A model generated the notes under the pieces. It searched no databases, was not told where the DNA came from, and saw only the letters and a program-made list of their open reading frames with translations. This document shows, piece by piece, positions 1 to 8,303 of a stretch of 64,000 nt of DNA; position 1 is the first letter of the stretch; the number at the start of each line of letters is the position of its first letter. The DNA is from Candidatus Accumulibacter adjunctus (GTDB lineage Bacteria > Pseudomonadota > Gammaproteobacteria > Burkholderiales > Rhodocyclaceae). The stretch covers positions 19,404 through 83,403 of the forward strand of contig JFAX01000011.1 of the NCBI GenBank assembly GCA_000585015.1, in the 5' to 3' direction. The position numbers and the translations under genes are program-made.

Positions 1-1062
1 ATCATGCCGCAGGTGATCGAGCTGCATGATCGGTCGCGGGTCGAGGTCTTCGGTTATTCGATGGGGGTGGACGACGGCAGCGAGATACGCCGGCGGCTGC
101 AGGCAGCCTTCGACCACTTCGTCGATATTGCCGATTGCAGCGTCCGGGAAACCGCCGAACGCGTGCGCAATGACGGAATCGACATTCTGGTGGACCTCAA
201 CGGCTGGACGTCGGATGGGCGACCCGAAGCGCTCGCTCTGCGCTGCGCGCCGGTACAGGTCAACTGGCTGGGTTACGCCGGAACACTCGGGCACGCGCGG
301 CTCGCCGACTACCTGCTCGGCGACCCCGTGGTGACGCCGCTGCACGATGCTCCCTGTTACTGCGAGCGGATCATCCACCTGCCGCACTGCTATCTGCCCG
401 CGGACACGACGATCGAGCTCGGCGCACCGCCGTCGCGGCTCGAGGCGGGGTTGCCGGAACACGGCTTCGTCTTCTGTTCTTTCAACAACAGTTACAAGTT
501 CAATCCGCAGGTCTTCGACCTCTGGTGTCACCTGTTGCGCGAAATCGACGGGAGTTGCCTGTGGCTCAGCCAGCCCGCCGATACGGCCGCCGACCGCCTG
601 CGCAGCGAGGCCGAGCGTCGTGCTGTCGATCCGGCGCGGGTGATCTTCGCCAGCCGGGTCGAGTCCCGGCGGGACCACCTTTCGCGGCTGCAACTGGCGG
701 ATCTCGCCCTCGATCCCTTCCCCTACAACTCGCATTCGACCGGCATCGATGTCCTGTGGGCCGGGGTGCCGATGGTCGTGCTTCTCGGCGACACCTTTCC
801 CGGTCGCGTCGGCGCGAGTCTGCTGCGCGCGGCGGGGCTGCCCGAACTGGTCGCCACTTCGCCGGATGAGTACTACGAGATCGCCCGGTCGCTGGCCAGC
901 GACCCGCAGCGCCTGCTGCAGTTGCGCAACCGGCTGGCTGCCGACCGGAGGCATTGCCCGCTGTTCGACATGCCGCGCTTCGTTCGCGCGCTGGAGGACG
1001 TCTACCACCGGATGTGGGACGATCAGCGCAGCCGCAGCCAGCCCGCTGCCGGAATCCCCTGA
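1..1062 (+). CDS. OGT/SPINDLY-type glycosyltransferase (GT41 family), 5' end outside window
   Basis: C-terminal catalytic part of an O-linked GlcNAc transferase-like enzyme. The frame is open to the left edge (ATC before the first ATG), so the N-terminal half, in this family usually TPR repeats, lies outside. The GT41 signature is clear: FNNSYKFNP, with the lysine that contacts the nucleotide sugar in the family, then DPFPYNSHSTGIDVLWAGVP and GDTFPGRVGASLL. Family members transfer sugars to protein Ser/Thr/Asn, or act in bacterial surface glycosylation. The sugar donor and target cannot be read here. Its stop TGA abuts the stop of the opposing membrane-protein gene (TGATCA shared centre), so the two genes converge. 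It opens a polysaccharide island, which makes a role in glycan or glycoprotein synthesis likely. Confidence 0.85.
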   Translation: MMPQVIELHDRSRVEVFGYSMGVDDGSEIRRRLQAAFDHFVDIADCSVRETAERVRNDGIDILVDLNGWTSDGRPEALALRCAPVQVNWLGYAGTLGHARLADYLLGDPVVTPLHDAPCYCERIIHLPHCYLPADTTIELGAPPSRLEAGLPEHGFVFCSFNNSYKFNPQVFDLWCHLLREIDGSCLWLSQPADTAADRLRSEAERRAVDPARVIFASRVESRRDHLSRLQLADLALDPFPYNSHSTGIDVLWAGVPMVVLLGDTFPGRVGASLLRAAGLPELVATSPDEYYEIARSLASDPQRLLQLRNRLAADRRHCPLFDMPRFVRALEDVYHRMWDDQRSRSQPAAGIP

Positions 1063-2661
1063 TCAGCGCTCGCGTTGCCCGCCCGGGCTGGCCGCGTGGC
1101 GGCGTTCGCGGTCGGGAGTCGGCGACGGCTCGCGCAGCAGCAGCCGCATGTCCGGCCGATCGAGTCGGGCAACGTAGTGGGGTGGAAAGCTGCCGCCCTG
1201 CTGCTCGACGAGGTTCTGCAAGTAGCTTGGTGGCCAACGCGGCACCATCGTCGCCCGCGCAGCCTCGTGGAACGGGGTGAAGGCGCCGATGAGCAGGATC
1301 AGGACGATCAGCCACGGGTAGTCGACGCCGCCTCTGGGCCAACCGGCCGCGCGCAGGACGCTGAGCGTCAGCAGCAGCAGCATCACCAGCGAGGCGAGCG
1401 AAGCGCGCAGCAGCAGATCGTTCGACGGGCCGAAGCTGAGCAGCGGCAGCAGCAGCAGCGTCAGCGTCGCGCACAGCAGGATGCCGCGCGAGTGCTGCAG
1501 ACGGGACCACAGCGCCAGGGCGAGCGCGCCGAACTCGAGCGCCACGAAAGCGAGGTAGGCCAGAAGGTGGTCGCGCGTCGCCGTCTCGCTCGCCGTGCCG
1601 GTGGCGCCAGCCAGCGGGGGCGCGGTGCCGATGCCGCCGATGTCCATGCCGAGGAAGCGGGCCATCAGCCCCACCATCAGGATCGTCACGACGAGCGGCA
1701 CGGTCGGCGGTGGCTGGCGCGGCCGCGACAGGAACTGGAGTAGCGCGAGCAGGATGAAAGGCAGCAGGGCCGGCAGGCCGAAAGGCGTCCAGATTGGCAG
1801 CAGCGCCAGCAGCAGCAGCGCGAAGCCGGGGAAAGCCGGATGCTGCCAGTGGCGATAGAACAGCGCACTGGCAAGCCAGATCGGCAGGGCATGGTTCGGC
1901 GCCCAGTAGAGATGCGCCGCGAGCGACGAATAGCTGAAGCGCGTCCACCATTCGAGCCGCACCGGCACTTCCGGCCAGTCGCCCTGGTAGGCCAGCACGC
2001 CGAGCAGATCCATGCCGCTGAACGAAAGCACGAGCAGCAGGGCGAGTGCCAGTCCGGCTACCGGGCGTCGTGGCAGCGGCAGGCTCAAGAGGAAAATGGC
2101 CGTTCCAAGCACGGTCCAGAGATAGAGAGCCAGGTCGGCGCTGGCGATCCCCAGTGTCTTGGCCACGACGGCGGCGGGCAGGAAGTAGCCGATCGCCGAA
2201 CGCAGGATGTGGTGGATGCCGTCCTTCTCGGCATAGGAGACCGGCCAGTCACCGAACACCAGGTCGCCGAGGACGGCATCGCGCACCATCCAGTCGATCG
2301 GCGCCGCCAGGAAGTGGCCGGCGCCGCCGAGGGCACACCAGGCGAAAGCGGTCGCGACGATCAGCAACGCCGGGGCTGCACGGTACGGACACCGCCAGCG
2401 CACCTGCCGCCAGTCGACGGCCGACCGCGCCGACCAGAGCAGGAGCAACGAGAAGAAGACGGCAAACGGCCAGCGCAACCAGCCGGCGAGAAAGATCAGG
2501 TTCGGCAGCGCCAGATAGAACAGCGCTGCGACCGCAACCGAATCGATCGACTTCGCCGAGTGTCTTGCATCATGTGCGAGCAGCCAGGACGGGAGACGCT
2601 TTTCGCTGGCGGCCGACGCCTGCCTAGAGCCGGGATCAGGCGCCTGTCGTGGGGGCGTCAA
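1063..2661 (-). CDS. Multi-pass membrane protein, possible GT-C type glycosyltransferase
   Basis: About 532 residues, with roughly ten or more hydrophobic segments (for example AALFYLALPNLIFLAGW near the N-terminus) and a short polar C-terminus. I recognise no enzyme motif. I place the start at TTG 2661: AAGGAG lies 9 bases upstream, and all sequence further upstream in this frame is a shadow of the GT2 gene. This gives a 26-bp overlap with that gene, so translation is probably coupled. A GtrB-like lipid-linked sugar transferase next to a large polytopic protein is the usual layout of three-component glucosylation or side-chain systems, in which the polytopic partner moves the lipid-linked sugar onto the glycan. 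That role is inferred from position only. No in-frame ATG or GTG exists near the start, so the TTG choice is moderately sure. Confidence 0.6.
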   Translation of the reverse strand: MTPPRQAPDPGSRQASAASEKRLPSWLLAHDARHSAKSIDSVAVAALFYLALPNLIFLAGWLRWPFAVFFSLLLLWSARSAVDWRQVRWRCPYRAAPALLIVATAFAWCALGGAGHFLAAPIDWMVRDAVLGDLVFGDWPVSYAEKDGIHHILRSAIGYFLPAAVVAKTLGIASADLALYLWTVLGTAIFLLSLPLPRRPVAGLALALLLVLSFSGMDLLGVLAYQGDWPEVPVRLEWWTRFSYSSLAAHLYWAPNHALPIWLASALFYRHWQHPAFPGFALLLLALLPIWTPFGLPALLPFILLALLQFLSRPRQPPPTVPLVVTILMVGLMARFLGMDIGGIGTAPPLAGATGTASETATRDHLLAYLAFVALEFGALALALWSRLQHSRGILLCATLTLLLLPLLSFGPSNDLLLRASLASLVMLLLLTLSVLRAAGWPRGGVDYPWLIVLILLIGAFTPFHEAARATMVPRWPPSYLQNLVEQQGGSFPPHYVARLDRPDMRLLLREPSPTPDRERRHAASPGGQRER

Positions 2662-3586
2662 AGTTGACCCGCTCCTTCTCGACCACCAGTGGGCGCCTGA
2701 GCACCTGCGTGTGGATCGCCGCGATGTATTCGCCGAGGATGCCGATGAAGAACAGTTGCACCGAGGCGAAGAAGAAGAAGCCGATGACCACCGGCGCCAT
2801 GCCGACCGAGAACTGGTCCCAGCGCAGCAGCTTGTAGACCAGGTAGCCGAGCGCCACCAGCAGGCTGAGGGCCGAGAGGGCGAAACCGGCCATCGTCGCC
2901 AGCCGGATCGGCAGTTTCGAATGGCTGGTGATGCCAAGGATCGCCATGTCGTAAAGCGTGTAGAAGTTGTTCTTGCTGATGCCGCGCGCGCGCTGAGGCT
3001 GCACGAAAGGCACCTCCGCATGGTCGAAACCGATGTCCGCGATCAGGCCGCGAAAGTACGGGTAAGGATCGTCTACCCGACGAACGACTTCGACGACCGA
3101 GCGGTCGTAGAGACCGAAACCCGTGAAGTTGGGAATCAGGCGCGTCTCCGAGATGCCGCCGATGGTCGTGTAGAAGGCGCGGCGAACGAAGGACATCGCC
3201 GCCGTGCGCTGGACCCCGCAGCGGACTCCGGCAACGACTCGGTAGCCCTGTTCCCATTTTTGGACGAACTCAGCGATCAGCTCGGGTGGTTCCTGCAGGT
3301 CCGATGCCATGGCGATCACCGCGTCACCGCGCGCCTGCAGCAACGCGTGCATCGGCGAGCGGATGTGGCCAAAATTGCGGGCATTGACGATCAGCTTGAC
3401 GCGCCGGTCGTTGGCGGCCATCGCCTTGATCCTTGCCACCGTGGCGTCGGTCGACGCATTGTCGATGAAGATGTGTTCGTAGTCGTAGGCGGGCAGTCGC
3501 TCGAACTGCGCACGGATGCGGGAATGCAACTCCTCGACGTTGTCTTCCTCGTTGAAGCAGCCGGTGACGACGCTGATCAGCTTCAT
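2636..3586 (-). CDS. GT2 family glycosyltransferase, GtrB/ArnC-like, membrane anchored
   Basis: Polyprenyl-phosphate sugar transferase type of 316 residues. The N-terminal GT-A domain begins SVVTGCFNEEDNVEEL, with IDNASTDAT near residues 41-49 and the metal-binding SDLQEPPEL at 95-103. Two hydrophobic helices near the C-terminus (LSLLVALGYLVYKLL and IGFFFFASVQLFFIGILGEY) anchor it in the inner membrane, as in GtrB and ArnC. Family members load a sugar from a nucleotide donor onto undecaprenyl phosphate. The gene lies 9 bp downstream of the NeuB-like gene and overlaps the following membrane-protein gene, so the four leftward genes 6527-1063 probably form one operon. The sugar cannot be told from sequence. 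ATG start at 3586. Confidence 0.85.
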   Translation of the reverse strand: MKLISVVTGCFNEEDNVEELHSRIRAQFERLPAYDYEHIFIDNASTDATVARIKAMAANDRRVKLIVNARNFGHIRSPMHALLQARGDAVIAMASDLQEPPELIAEFVQKWEQGYRVVAGVRCGVQRTAAMSFVRRAFYTTIGGISETRLIPNFTGFGLYDRSVVEVVRRVDDPYPYFRGLIADIGFDHAEVPFVQPQRARGISKNNFYTLYDMAILGITSHSKLPIRLATMAGFALSALSLLVALGYLVYKLLRWDQFSVGMAPVVIGFFFFASVQLFFIGILGEYIAAIHTQVLRRPLVVEKERVNFDAPTTGA

Positions 3587-3595
3587 CTTCGGTCG

Positions 3596-4696
3596 TCACA
3601 GCCCGCGCTGGTAGATCAGTGCCTTGAGTTGCTCGTTCTCGGCGTACGGACTGTCGATGGCGTCGATCATGATCGGTTCGTCGGCAGCGACGTCGCGCAG
3701 CAGGACCTCGCCGCGCATCAGCTCGCGGCATGAGATCTGGCCCTTCTGCAGCGGAATGGCGAGATAGACGTCGTCATCGTGCCATGCGTGCCCGCGTACC
3801 AGGTCGCGGCGGGCGTAGACGCCGCGCACCAGCGCGTCGAGATACTGGGTCTCTTGCCGCAGTGGAATCCGCTTCTGCGTGCCGGGCGCGCCGCACATCT
3901 CGACTGCCTGCCGGTGCGCCTTGAACCACTGGTCGATCTGATGTGGCAGACTGCAATACTCCGAAGGCTGGACGCCGTCGGCAGCGATGTCGATGTGGCG
4001 CTCGAAGGTGCGCGCGCCCTTGGCGTAGGCGATCGCGATCGACGCCTGCCAGTCGCGGTGTTCGTGCGTCGAGAAGCCAATCACGTTCATCGGGTAGCGG
4101 TCGCGCAGGAAATCGATCTGGTTCAGCTCCAGTTCGCGGTTCTCGGACGGGTAGAGCGACACGCAGTGGTTGATCGCCAGTGGAATGGCGCGCCGGTTGA
4201 AGAAGGTCACGAGATCGTCGACGTCCTTCAACGACGAGCCGCCAGTGGAGACGATCACCGGTTTTTTGGTACTGGCGACCTTCTCGATGAGAACCCAGTC
4301 GTTGAGGTCCGAGCTCGCGATCTTGATGATGTCGACCCCGAGCTCGACACTGAGCTCCACCGACACCTCGTCGAAAGGTGTGGCCATCGGGATGCAGCCT
4401 GCCCGTCTAATGGCGGTTGTCAAGCGGGCGTAGTCGCTGCGGCCGAGGCGGGTGTCGAGCGTCTTGCGGATGTAGCGGACGTCGTTGCGTTGCCGGAAGT
4501 CCTTGTGGATGAAGGCATCGACGTCGCGCAACTGCAGCTTGATCGCCGCCCTGACGTTGTTGAAGCGGACGATGCGCGAGAAGTCGGTGATGATCTTCAG
4601 GCCACGATCGACGCGACCAAGGTGGTTATTCGCCATCTCGAGCACGAAGAGGTCTTCGAAGAGGGCGCCGGGCGGTGGTTTGGGCAGGCGAGTCAT
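3596..4696 (-). CDS. NeuB-family nonulosonic acid (sialic/pseudaminic-type) synthase
   Basis: 366 residues, typical for NeuB/PseI/LegI. The family condenses phosphoenolpyruvate with a 6-carbon amino sugar to a 9-carbon keto acid. Visible family blocks: EMANNHLG (about 19-26), KLQLRDVDAF, TPFDEVSVELSVELGVDIIKI, STGGSSLKDVDDL, NHCVSLYP and IGFSTHE, then FERHI. The C-terminal antifreeze-like SAF domain is present (ARRDLVRGHAWHDDDV to the end). No cytidylyltransferase (NeuA) or upstream sugar-modifying genes for a nonulosonate are in the window, so the substrate is open. It sits between the thiamine-diphosphate enzyme (28-bp gap) and the GT2 gene (9-bp gap) in one leftward operon. Some NeuB relatives in such operons may use other aldoses; the exact product is inference. 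Confidence 0.85.
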   Translation of the reverse strand: MTRLPKPPPGALFEDLFVLEMANNHLGRVDRGLKIITDFSRIVRFNNVRAAIKLQLRDVDAFIHKDFRQRNDVRYIRKTLDTRLGRSDYARLTTAIRRAGCIPMATPFDEVSVELSVELGVDIIKIASSDLNDWVLIEKVASTKKPVIVSTGGSSLKDVDDLVTFFNRRAIPLAINHCVSLYPSENRELELNQIDFLRDRYPMNVIGFSTHEHRDWQASIAIAYAKGARTFERHIDIAADGVQPSEYCSLPHQIDQWFKAHRQAVEMCGAPGTQKRIPLRQETQYLDALVRGVYARRDLVRGHAWHDDDVYLAIPLQKGQISCRELMRGEVLLRDVAADEPIMIDAIDSPYAENEQLKALIYQRGL

Positions 4697-4724
4697 GGGG
4701 CGTTCCGGGCCAGGTCGGACGACG

Positions 4725-6527
4725 TCAATCTATCATGTTCCGTGCCAGTTCGTCGCGTTCGAGGAAGGGGAACATGTCCTCCAGCGGCGCGCTGACGATC
4801 TGGCCGTCAGGCAGCCGACGCGAGCTGGTGCGCGGCTCGAACTGCTGCGTTTCGTCGAGCACGACCTGGCACAGATGCGGCTCGCTCGTCTCGAGAATGG
4901 CGGGCAGGCGCTGCGCGAAGTCGGCGGTGTCAAGCCGCGAGGCGCTGATGCCGAAAGCGCGGGCAACCGCCACGAAATCCGGCAGAGTGACGCCGGAATC
5001 CGGGTCGGCGCCGGCAAGGCGGCCGAAGAAGTTCGCCTGCGAGGTGCGGATCGACAGGTAGCCGCGGTTGTCGAGGACGAAAATCTTGATCGGCAGCCGG
5101 TGCTGGACGATCGTCTGCAACTCCTGCAGGTTCATCATGATGCTGCCGTCACCGGCGAGGCAGATGATTCGACGCTGCTGGCCGCGGGCGGCCAGCGCGC
5201 CGAACCAGGCGCCAATGGCGGCCGGCAGGTCGTAGCCCATCGAGGCGCTGCCGGAGTTCGAGAAGAGGCGCTGCCCTTGCTTCAGCGCGGCAGCCTGGAA
5301 GGGAACGATGGTCGCGGTGGCGTTGCCGCAGGCGACGATATCGTCTTCGCCCAGCCGGTCGAAAAGCGCCTCGATGAAGTGGTAGGGATTGATCCTGCCG
5401 TTGAACTCGCGATGCTTCGGCAAGACCACCGGGTAGTCGATCAGACGCTGTCGGCACCAGGCGAGCCAGCGATCGTGTTCAGGGTTCGGCGGCAGCGGTT
5501 GCTGGGCAAGTCGCGCGTTCATCTGTGCCAGGAAACCGCGCAGGTCGCAGCAGATCGCAAGATCTGGTCGGACCACAGGCTTTGCCAGCTCGGCTGGGTC
5601 GATGTCGACCTGGATCTTGAATGCCCGTGGTGCGAATGCCTGCCAGTTGTAGCTCACCTGGCGGATGTTCAGACGGCTGCCAAGGATCAGCAGCAGATCG
5701 GCATTCTGCACCGTAAAGTTGCCGGCGCGGGTGCCGATGGTGCCGGGCCGACCGCAGAACAGCGGGTCATCGGTGGCGATCAGGTCGTGCGTCCACGCCG
5801 TCGTCACCGGGACGCCGAGGCGGCGGATCACGGTGGCGAATTCGGTAGTGGCCCGGGCGGCCCGAACGCCGCTGCCGGCGAGGATCACCGGCCGGCGCGA
5901 GCTGCGCAGCCGATCGACAATGGCCGTTGCCTGCGTGGCAGGATGCCGTTCTTCCGCTATGGCGGCCGGTACGAAGCGTCGCAGTCCGGTTGGGTCGATC
6001 GGCGCGCTTTGAACGTCGATCGGCACATCCAGCCAGACCGGGCCGGGGCGACCGGAAGTCGCCAGGTGCAGCGCCTGATCGAGGTGCCAGGCAGTATCCT
6101 CGGGGTTCTCGATCAAAGCAGCATACTTGGTGATACCACGCACCATCGACACGATGTCGCTTTCCTGATCGCCCAATTGCCGCAGTCCCGGTACCCGCAT
6201 CGTTGCCAGACACGTGGCGCGTTTGACTTGGCCGGAGAGGATGATCATCGGTATCGAATCTGTCCATGCGCCGAAGACCCCGTTGATCGCATTGATGCCG
6301 CCCGGGCCGGTTGTCAGGTTGACAATCGGCGGCGTGGAAGAGATCCGTGCGCAGGCTTCTGCGGCCATTGCGGCGGCTTGCTCGTGCTGGAAAAAGATTG
6401 GTGTCAGGCCGACTTGATGGCACAAGGCATCATTGAGAAACATGGCGCCGCCGCCGCTGACCAGAAAGACGTGGCGAGGGCCGTCTGCGCTCAGACGTTG
6501 GGCAAGGTAGATGGCGACGGTGGTCAT
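4725..6527 (-). CDS. Thiamine-diphosphate enzyme of acetolactate-synthase type (YerE-like candidate)
   Basis: 600 residues with the three-domain layout of acetohydroxyacid synthases. The N-terminal pyrimidine-binding domain has FQHEQAAAMAAEA with the cofactor-activating Glu at 49 and TTGPGGINAINGV at 72-84. A central domain follows. The C-terminal pyrophosphate domain has AGDGSIMMNLQEL followed by VLDNRGYLSI, the GDG...N metal-diphosphate motif. No small regulatory subunit gene is next to it, and it lies in a sugar operon, so valine/isoleucine synthesis is unlikely. YerE of Yersinia belongs to the same superfamily and adds a two-carbon unit from pyruvate to a CDP-3,6-dideoxy-4-keto-hexose. 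The rfbFGH set 12 kb away would supply that substrate. That link is a hypothesis; other carboligations or pyruvate/keto-acid chemistry are possible. First gene of the leftward operon. Confidence 0.75.
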   Translation of the reverse strand: MTTVAIYLAQRLSADGPRHVFLVSGGGAMFLNDALCHQVGLTPIFFQHEQAAAMAAEACARISSTPPIVNLTTGPGGINAINGVFGAWTDSIPMIILSGQVKRATCLATMRVPGLRQLGDQESDIVSMVRGITKYAALIENPEDTAWHLDQALHLATSGRPGPVWLDVPIDVQSAPIDPTGLRRFVPAAIAEERHPATQATAIVDRLRSSRRPVILAGSGVRAARATTEFATVIRRLGVPVTTAWTHDLIATDDPLFCGRPGTIGTRAGNFTVQNADLLLILGSRLNIRQVSYNWQAFAPRAFKIQVDIDPAELAKPVVRPDLAICCDLRGFLAQMNARLAQQPLPPNPEHDRWLAWCRQRLIDYPVVLPKHREFNGRINPYHFIEALFDRLGEDDIVACGNATATIVPFQAAALKQGQRLFSNSGSASMGYDLPAAIGAWFGALAARGQQRRIICLAGDGSIMMNLQELQTIVQHRLPIKIFVLDNRGYLSIRTSQANFFGRLAGADPDSGVTLPDFVAVARAFGISASRLDTADFAQRLPAILETSEPHLCQVVLDETQQFEPRTSSRRLPDGQIVSAPLEDMFPFLERDELARNMID

Positions 6528-7496
6528 GAGAAAGAATGGTGAAGCGTTATCCTCCGGTTGGAGTCGACCTTCCTGACCCGCCAGGGAGCAACCAGGCCCA
6601 GGTCCGGGTCAGGAGCATTTCGATCAATGATCCGTCCCTGCACAGGCGAAAGGCTGCCATTTGCTCCTACCAACCGCGTTTCGCCCGCAACCGGCGAGCT
6701 GCAGGCCGGATCGCCGGACAAGGGCAGAAAGGGCATGTTCGGTAAAGTACTGCAAGTGTTCGCGCACTGGTATGAATCCGAACGGGGGAAGGAAACCGAG
6801 CACAATTCTACATGCCGTGCTGAGTCAGTCGGCCGCCATCAGGATCCGTCGCCGCCCGACCAGCCACCTCAACCACCTCAACCACCGATCCCTGGCTCTG
6901 CCGGAAAGAGTGCGGTTGCACCACATCTCGTCGCTCTCGAACAAGGTCAGCGCATCGCCTGCTAAGGGTAGCTCGAAGACGATCCGACCTGGCTTGTCCG
7001 GGACCGCTTGTGCTATGGCTCACCGCGGCGGCCTCGTCCGCCACGGCGGCGACCCATGGCCATCCTCGATCTGTGATTCTGGCAAGGTTTTCAGACTCCG
7101 TCGGCACGCATTTCCCGAATCACGACTGCTGTCAGGGCATGTCAGTGCCCGGAACACTTGCGGAAGTGGCGTTGGATCTCCTATGCTTCTGCGTGCCTTC
7201 CCTGTGTGCGGCACGGCAAACCGGGCTTGCAACCAGGGAAGCGACGAGGCTGTGACCTCGCGTTGTGTTGCCCAGTACGAAGCAGCACACGTACTCGGCG
7301 GTTGTGACATCCACGTGCACACTGAACATGGCGGTCGCGGCGACTGCCATGAGCGGGATATCGCCCGTGCTCGGAACGAACTCGGCCTGACGATCGATAT
7401 CGGAATCGAGCAAGCAATCGCTCGCACCATGAAATCCTTGCTGTCAGCGTGCCGGGGCACCGTACTGCAGTCAGTCGCGCCAACTGGAACACCCCT
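6528..7496. other. 969-bp divergent intergenic region without a recognisable gene
   Basis: This lies between the leftward operon (start 6527) and wzm (start 7497). Open frames exist on both strands (for example 6661-7500 + and 7020-7460 -), but none has a recognisable motif, a strong ribosome-binding site or hydrophobic pattern. Composition is visibly less GC-rich and less codon-structured than the flanks. A small 9-base tandem (CCACCTCAA, about 2.6 copies) sits at 6864-6886. The region presumably carries promoters for both operons and may hold remnants of a lost gene. Confidence 0.5.
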
Positions 7497-8303
7497 ATGA
7501 AGCCGCCCAGATTGAACCTACACACGGTTGCACACCGCCATCTCCTCGGCCAGTTGATCCAACGGGAGGTTCTGGTTCGCTACCGCGGCTCTATCCTGGG
7601 CATCGGTTGGTCGTTCCTACACCCGTTGCTGCTGCTCGCCGCGTACACCTTGGTCTTCGGCGGAATTTTCGGCGGACGCTGGGACGCCGGAAACTCGGGC
7701 AAGACTGGTCTCGATATGGCCCTTTTCATCTACTGCGGGCTCGCCATCTTTGTGCCTTTCAGCGAAGCGGTCGTCTTGGCACCCAAGCTTCTGCTGGCCA
7801 ATCAGCATTTCGTGCGTAAAGTCGTCTTCCCCCTCGAAATTCTGCCCTTGGCGTCACTTGTAGCTGCCAGCATCCACGGTGCTGCCCACCTCGTCCTACT
7901 CGCCGTTGCGGCGATGCTGTCCGGTCATTTGCACGCGACCGCGCTGCTGATCCCTCTGGTCCTGCTCCCGGCTTGGCTGAGCACGTTAGGGCTGGGCTGG
8001 CTACTGGCTGCCGCCGGTGCCTACTTGCGCGACATCGGCCATGGCATGCCGATCTTTATGCAACTGGCGATGTTCGCCCTGCCGGTGTTCTATCCGAGCA
8101 GCGCCGCGCCGGCCCTGCTGCAGTCGATCAACCGGACCAATCCCATTGCCATCGCCATCGAAGACCTGCGGCGCATCCTCATCGACGGAGTCCCGCCAGA
8201 TTGGTCCGTCTGGCTTGCGATGTCCTGCCTCGGCGCCTCCGTGGCGGTTGCCGGCCATCTGTTCTTTTCCCGTTGCCGCGAGGAGTTCGCCGATGTCCTC
8301 TGA
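7497..8303 (+). CDS. wzm: ABC-2 type polysaccharide export permease (Wzm)
   Basis: 268 residues with six hydrophobic segments, inner-membrane channel of an ATP-driven O-antigen or capsule exporter. The N-terminal REVLVRYRGSILGIGW is the amphipathic entry segment typical of Wzm/TagG/KpsM, followed by FLHPLLLLAAYTLVFGGIF. The C-terminal RTNPIAIAIEDLRRILIDG is also family-like. I chose ATG 7497 over the longer frame from 7449 because family proteins begin with MKPP-like residues just before the REVLVRYR block. It overlaps wzt by 11 bp, which fits a coupled pair forming one transporter. It should move undecaprenyl-diphosphate-linked glycan made by the neighbouring transferases to the periplasm. 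Confidence 0.92.
   Translation: MKPPRLNLHTVAHRHLLGQLIQREVLVRYRGSILGIGWSFLHPLLLLAAYTLVFGGIFGGRWDAGNSGKTGLDMALFIYCGLAIFVPFSEAVVLAPKLLLANQHFVRKVVFPLEILPLASLVAASIHGAAHLVLLAVAAMLSGHLHATALLIPLVLLPAWLSTLGLGWLLAAAGAYLRDIGHGMPIFMQLAMFALPVFYPSSAAPALLQSINRTNPIAIAIEDLRRILIDGVPPDWSVWLAMSCLGASVAVAGHLFFSRCREEFADVL

Noticed and set aside
4485..6542. 685-codon open frame on + strand opposite the thiamine-diphosphate enzyme gene
   Set aside because: Antisense shadow of a GC-rich gene; low-complexity Arg/Ala/Gly composition and no motifs.
6864..6886. CCACCTCAA tandem as a CRISPR or functional repeat
   Set aside because: Only about 2.6 copies of nine bases, no spacers.
6661..7500. 279-codon frame in the wide intergenic gap
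   Set aside because: No recognisable motif or RBS, overlapping frames on the other strand equally long.
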